Origin: Chelonoidis abingdonii
Lineage: Eukaryota > Chordata > Testudines > Testudinidae
Direction of reading: 5' to 3'
Length of the DNA: 64,000 nucleotides
Assembly (NCBI RefSeq): GCF_003597395.2
Contig: NC_133770.1
Coordinates: forward strand, 15,551,559 to 15,615,558
Part shown: piece after piece, positions 59,830-64,000 of the stretch
Numbering within the stretch: the stretch's first letter is position 1
How the letters are laid out: the number at the start of each line of letters is the position of its first letter
The notes under the pieces: generated by a model
Database searches by the model: none
Told to the model about the DNA's origin: nothing
The model's input: the letters and a program-made list of their open reading frames with translations, nothing else
Program-made: the position numbers and the translations under genes

Positions 59830-61960
59830 CAAGTGATGAAATACATAAATATATCTGTTTAGTGATAACTGCATTGCAATAAAAATTGAAAAGCTTTCTC
59901 CTTCGTAATACTTCCATCCCTGACACAGGCCACAGAGGTAGTTCTGATGTTATGACTGTCTCCCTCTTGTACACAGAAAATAGTAACTAGTATGTATAAT
60001 AGGGATTGTTAACAATAAATAACACATTTTAATTAGTAGTTACCTAAAATAAAATAAAAATCCTGTAAAAATCTCACCCGACCCCCAATAACACACCAGA
60101 AGCCTGCAAGATAATAACACAATTAAAAAGGAAATAAGAAGTTATGAGCTTTTCCCTGAAAGATGCCCCTGCACTGCTCCAGCATATGTAGAGTGTGGAA
60201 GTGTTCAGGAATCTCTGGCCCACAATGGACGAGGTATTGAGAGGAGGTTAGAACAGAGCAAAGCTTCGGGATTTGCAATGCTCTCGGTCACCAAGGTAGA
60301 CTGAGCTGACAAACACCTCCCCCTCCCACCCCGATAACTTAACCAATACTTTTTCTGTGGGAACTGAGGTAAAACTGCTTGTGTTTTCTGAAGCTAGACG
60401 AAGCTTGTTGCATATACTGGGAACAAGGTCCTATCACTGCCTCCCACTCCATGCTTGAGTGCCCTCCACATTGTAAGTCAGTCTATTTTGGGTTCTGGCA
60501 ATGCAAAGAAGCTGGTGAGCAGAGGGATCTGTCCAGCCAAGAGTATCTCTGGTCTGGGGGAGCTCTCAGCTGACACAGAGTCACTCATGTCTGACTCTGT
60601 GCCCACCTCACCATCCTGATTGAGTGTAGGCAGTGTGTGTGGTCAGAATGCGGTGAATTCCACCAATCCCCTGCTGGAACATGGACCCTTGAGACTGGAG
60701 CCCGTGCAGATCATCTCAGAAAGTCAGAACCCACCAGTCAGCTCCTTGATGCCCTCCCCCATCCTGCTCCAAGCAGATCTCAGTGTACAGGAGAATCTGG
60801 GCCATTGATTTCAGTGGAATTACACCAGCATAAAACTGGAGTGATGCCCTGGGGAATCAGCCCAAAACTCTATTTTGCAATATCAAATACACTGTGTTTA
60901 TTTTGTCAAAATATTATTTTCTCTCTTTCTCTCTCCTTCCCCATTCTCTCTCCCCTCTTGTTATCTCTGTATTTTCTTTTCTTCCCCTCCACCCGGACCT
61001 GTTTTCTGCTACATTTTTCTGCTCGTTTTTTCCCCATTGAATTTTTGTTCTCTCTACCTTCTTTCTCCTCCTTTGTTTAAAGCCTCCTTCCAGCAGAAAT
61101 GCAAACATTGATATTTGAGCTGAAATCCTGAATCATCATGTTTGAGTGGATCCAAAATTAGGTAAAATGTGTCTATCCATCCCTGGTCCAGGCACAGCTA
61201 TGGGGCATTGAAGTTAGTTGCAAGAGTGTTATGAGGGCAGGTTTGGGATATAAGTTTCTATTAATATTGCTCCAAAGAACAATATTTAGAGGTGTAAGAT
61301 AATTGCCGTTATTTTCTATAAAAATACTCCCATTGACTTCAGTGGTCTTTGGCTCAGACCTAGTATTAAGATGGCCAGATTCTGACTCTGTAATTCTGAG
61401 TTATTCTGAAATCAGCATCTGGGCATGCCTATGATAAGCATTTAAAAATGGTTCCCTAAAGAAGAGGCCCTTTTGGGGACCAACCCCATGTTAGTTGTCT
61501 TTTTGCATCAGTTTAAGTTAAATATGTTCCCTCTGTGGTGCTGTGTGTGATCCTTCTTTATTTCATTTAAAAGTAGAGTGGAATTATACCTAGGGGAGGA
61601 GTGGTACAATTCTGCCATCCCCTTCACAGGCACAGAATGTCAGCAAGTAGAAAAAGCAAGGTAGTGTAGTTCCATTGTCCGTGAGGTGGTGAGTGGGGCA
61701 AGGAGCTCATGCAGGAGTCTCCAACTCTGGTATATTGTGGAGCTGTGTTATTCAGCAGTTCCCTCTACCCTAGCAGACAAAGGACTTTTAGGATGGGTAA
61801 GAGTGGACCTGGAGAGAATAACGGTAAGAATGGTGGGCCTGCCATAATGCAGAGGCTACCTAGCCTTGAGGCTGCAAAGTGGCTGTGCATCTGCTGCATG
61901 GCTGCTTCTGAGCTGAGTGGTGGGGGGTGATATTCTATTCTCATACTGCATAACAGAACT
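59830..61960. other. Intronic stretch with foldback pieces
   Basis: No further channel exon recognised. A GGGCCATTGATTTCAGTGG .. CTGGGGAATCAGCCC unit lies at 60799-60862 and a pyrimidine-rich tract at 60918-61080. Confidence 0.45.
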
Positions 61961-61971
61961 ACTTGGACTGC

Positions 61972-62093
61972 GTGAAATTCACTCCTGTGCAGAGAGGGCC
62001 AGCACAAAACTTGTGCCCCACTTAGTCTACCTGGGACTTAAGCAGATCACAGGTCTTTGGTGGCTCTGGTGCACTAGGATGAATTTCACCCAG
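61972..62093. repeat. Foldback repeat (GTGAAATTCAC family)
   Basis: GTGAAATTCACTCCTGTGCA and GAGAGGGCCAGCACAAAACT at the left, GGATGAATTTCACCC at the right. The same pieces occur at 40314-40437. Confidence 0.6.
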
Positions 62094-62099
62094 TTGTGA

Positions 62100-64000
62100 A
62101 GAAACTAGAATTTAGCCCATCAAGCCTACAGGACTTACCCTCTTTGTGATATTGTGCATGCATTTTAGTTCTTGCAGTGGTATGAAAATGATTTAGGGTC
62201 CAATTCTTCTGTCAGTGGCTTCGTAGCACCCACACAGAAGGCCTCATTGTTCTAGATAGTATGTTCTCCAGCAAGTGTAGAGATGCCATTCTTCCTGTGC
62301 ACTGTAAATGCAGTCCTTGGGTTTCCTGGGACACTTCTTGCCGGGGCAGAAACAAAGCCCAGGACAGGGAAGTTGCTGGCTGCAGCTACACAGAGTAGTA
62401 GAAAGTTTCATTACCTCATATCTGTATATAGTGCCTGCTCATAATAAAGATTTATCTTGAAACTGCTCTGCTTGTCAGTAAGATACTACACCCTTTGGCA
62501 AGAGAATAGGCCCCAGTATTTTGTTCCTAGGCTGCCTGCCAAATTACTATCCAAATGATTTTTTTAATCACTTAAGGCCCCCTAAAATAGAGGGTCTGCA
62601 GTGAAAAACACACACAGATGAAACAAAATTATTTCAATAACCAGATGCTTCAGAATCAGCTTATACTCCTGTTGGTGCCTATTCTAAGCCATTTCATATT
62701 AACATATTTTAATCAAATGTGTTTTTGACCGAATTGACGGGTTCAGTTATTGAGTAGGGCTGGAATGGAATAGAAACAATCGTATTCTCCTCCAGTAGGA
62801 AACAGTTCTTCAGGCACTCAAGTAGCAGTGAGAGAGTTAAAATTGATTGCAAGACAATCTGAATGTTATGAATCTTGTTTTCCAGGTATATTTAACAGCA
62901 GACAGTGAGAAGCATTGAATATTGGGCTCTATTCTGACATGATTTGCACCTTACATGAATGCAATTTGCAAATCATTAAAACCAGAATTGTATTGAATCT
63001 CAGGTAGCTCTACTGTCTTGTTTGCTTATACTTGGTGTGATATTATTGGTAGTTCTGCCTATGTACCTGGAAGCATGAGCAGTGAATAGTGTGTGAGGAT
63101 TCATAATGGGATAGGGAGTGCTGAAATGTGCAAGGTTTTATCCCACACAAATTCATGGGTGTAAAGCTTTGATGTGCCCAGCCAATATATATAATATTGG
63201 TCTGAGTTATCTGAACTGTTATCAGGAGATAAAGTTGTTTTGTTAGCAGATGTTATTGTACAAGTCCTATAGTTTCTTTTAGAGTTATTGGGTCATTACT
63301 GTGAAATTACAGTATCTCTCCTCCTGAGCATATAATAGAACTAGTCGTATAGGTCATAGATACAGACAGCATCTTTTAGTTCAATAGAACAGTAAGCATT
63401 GCAGAATGTACACAGGGTCTGTTTTCCATATTGTACGGGAGCATACAATATACAGTACTACACTCGCTGTGCACTCGCTGGGCTTGCTCTTCAGTTTTTA
63501 AATGCCATACTGTGAACAAAGGCAATATCACTTGTATCATTTGGTTATATGCTCATCTACAGATTATTAATATGCTTTTACAAATCTGCAGTGAGCAAAA
63601 CCACATCCACGTGCCATAAATCACTTATAATTTCTGGACATTTGGGGAGCTGAATTACATACAGCTAGAATGAAATTCAAACAAATGTGGAGGCTCTACC
63701 ATTGGGGATGGAATAGCAGCTGCTGAAGGAAGTTTTCACACCCCCTCCTGCTACAGAAGGGGGTTTTGGTGTTAGCCCTCATTCGGCTGGAATAGAGAGC
63801 TATTGAGGGTGGGCTAAGGGAGGAACTACTGATTAGGCAAATCTGTTTGCTCAAACTCTCCCATGAGACTCTGGAGAAGAGAACCAATGTTGCTATTGCA
63901 GGTGATAATCTGGATTAGCAGATGTGGAGAGGCTGCTCTGTAACCCCTCTAGAGGTATCTGCACAAAACCCAGTAAGCTTCATCCTTGAAACACAAATTC
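62100..64000. other. Unassigned intronic stretch
   Basis: No exon, RNA or firm repeat is recognised. The next channel exon (S3-S4) is expected further downstream. Confidence 0.4.

Noticed and set aside
60637..61080. 147-codon plus-strand open frame
   Set aside because: Its second half is a pyrimidine-rich tract giving Phe/Ser/Leu runs; no homology or splice context recognised.

Overview
The window is vertebrate nuclear DNA, almost certainly from a turtle. It has a low gene density, long introns and a heavy load of reptile-type repeats. These include several CR1 LINE 3' ends, a tRNA-derived SINE of the tortoise pol III type, Gypsy/ERV-like LTRs, hAT and PIF/Harbinger-like MITEs, and old amniote MIRs. 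Nothing bacterial is present, and most long open frames are chance frames or fall in repeats. Repeat families and the turtle assignment come from recognition of sequence, not from a database search.

The one host gene I can support is the 5' part of a voltage-gated sodium channel alpha subunit on the + strand, best read as SCN5A (Nav1.5-like), with SCN10A as the main alternative. Four coding exons are present: 34035-34353 (5'UTR plus codons 1-89), 38671-38789, 54986-55075 and 59352-59480. After the start exon their lengths (119, 90 and 129 bp) and phases equal those of the mammalian gene. The exon-3/exon-4 intron is a textbook U12-type AT-AC intron: ATATCCTTT donor, TTCCTTAAC branch site, AC acceptor. 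Together the exons encode the cytoplasmic N-terminus, S1, S2 and the start of S3 of domain I. The promoter/first exon and everything from the S3-S4 exon onward lie outside the window or were not recognised.

Layout: 1-34 kb is upstream flank or intron 1 and is entirely repeats and unassigned sequence. It contains a hAT remnant (2.1-3.0 kb), a 5'-truncated CR1 (4.15-6.0 kb), a SINE (6.75 kb), MIR pieces, a decayed hAT transposase gene (12.2-14.9 kb), an amniote repeat split by an LTR-like insert (16.4-17.3 kb), a tandemly duplicated SINE-bearing block (26.8-27.3 kb), two LTRs (27.4-29.2 kb) and a 2-kb Harbinger-like element (30-32 kb). Introns of the channel gene (34.35-59.35 kb) contain another LTR, three MITEs with preserved target-site duplications, an RTE-like LINE fragment, a second Harbinger-like MITE derived from the 2-kb copy, a 5S-rRNA-derived sequence and two CR1 fragments in reverse orientation. 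The last 4.5 kb is intron with a MIR and foldback repeats.

No new system of interacting genes is visible. The points of most interest are the intact U12 intron, two short uORFs just before the channel start codon, a divergent S1-S2 loop, and several transposon insertions whose boundaries and duplications can be read directly.
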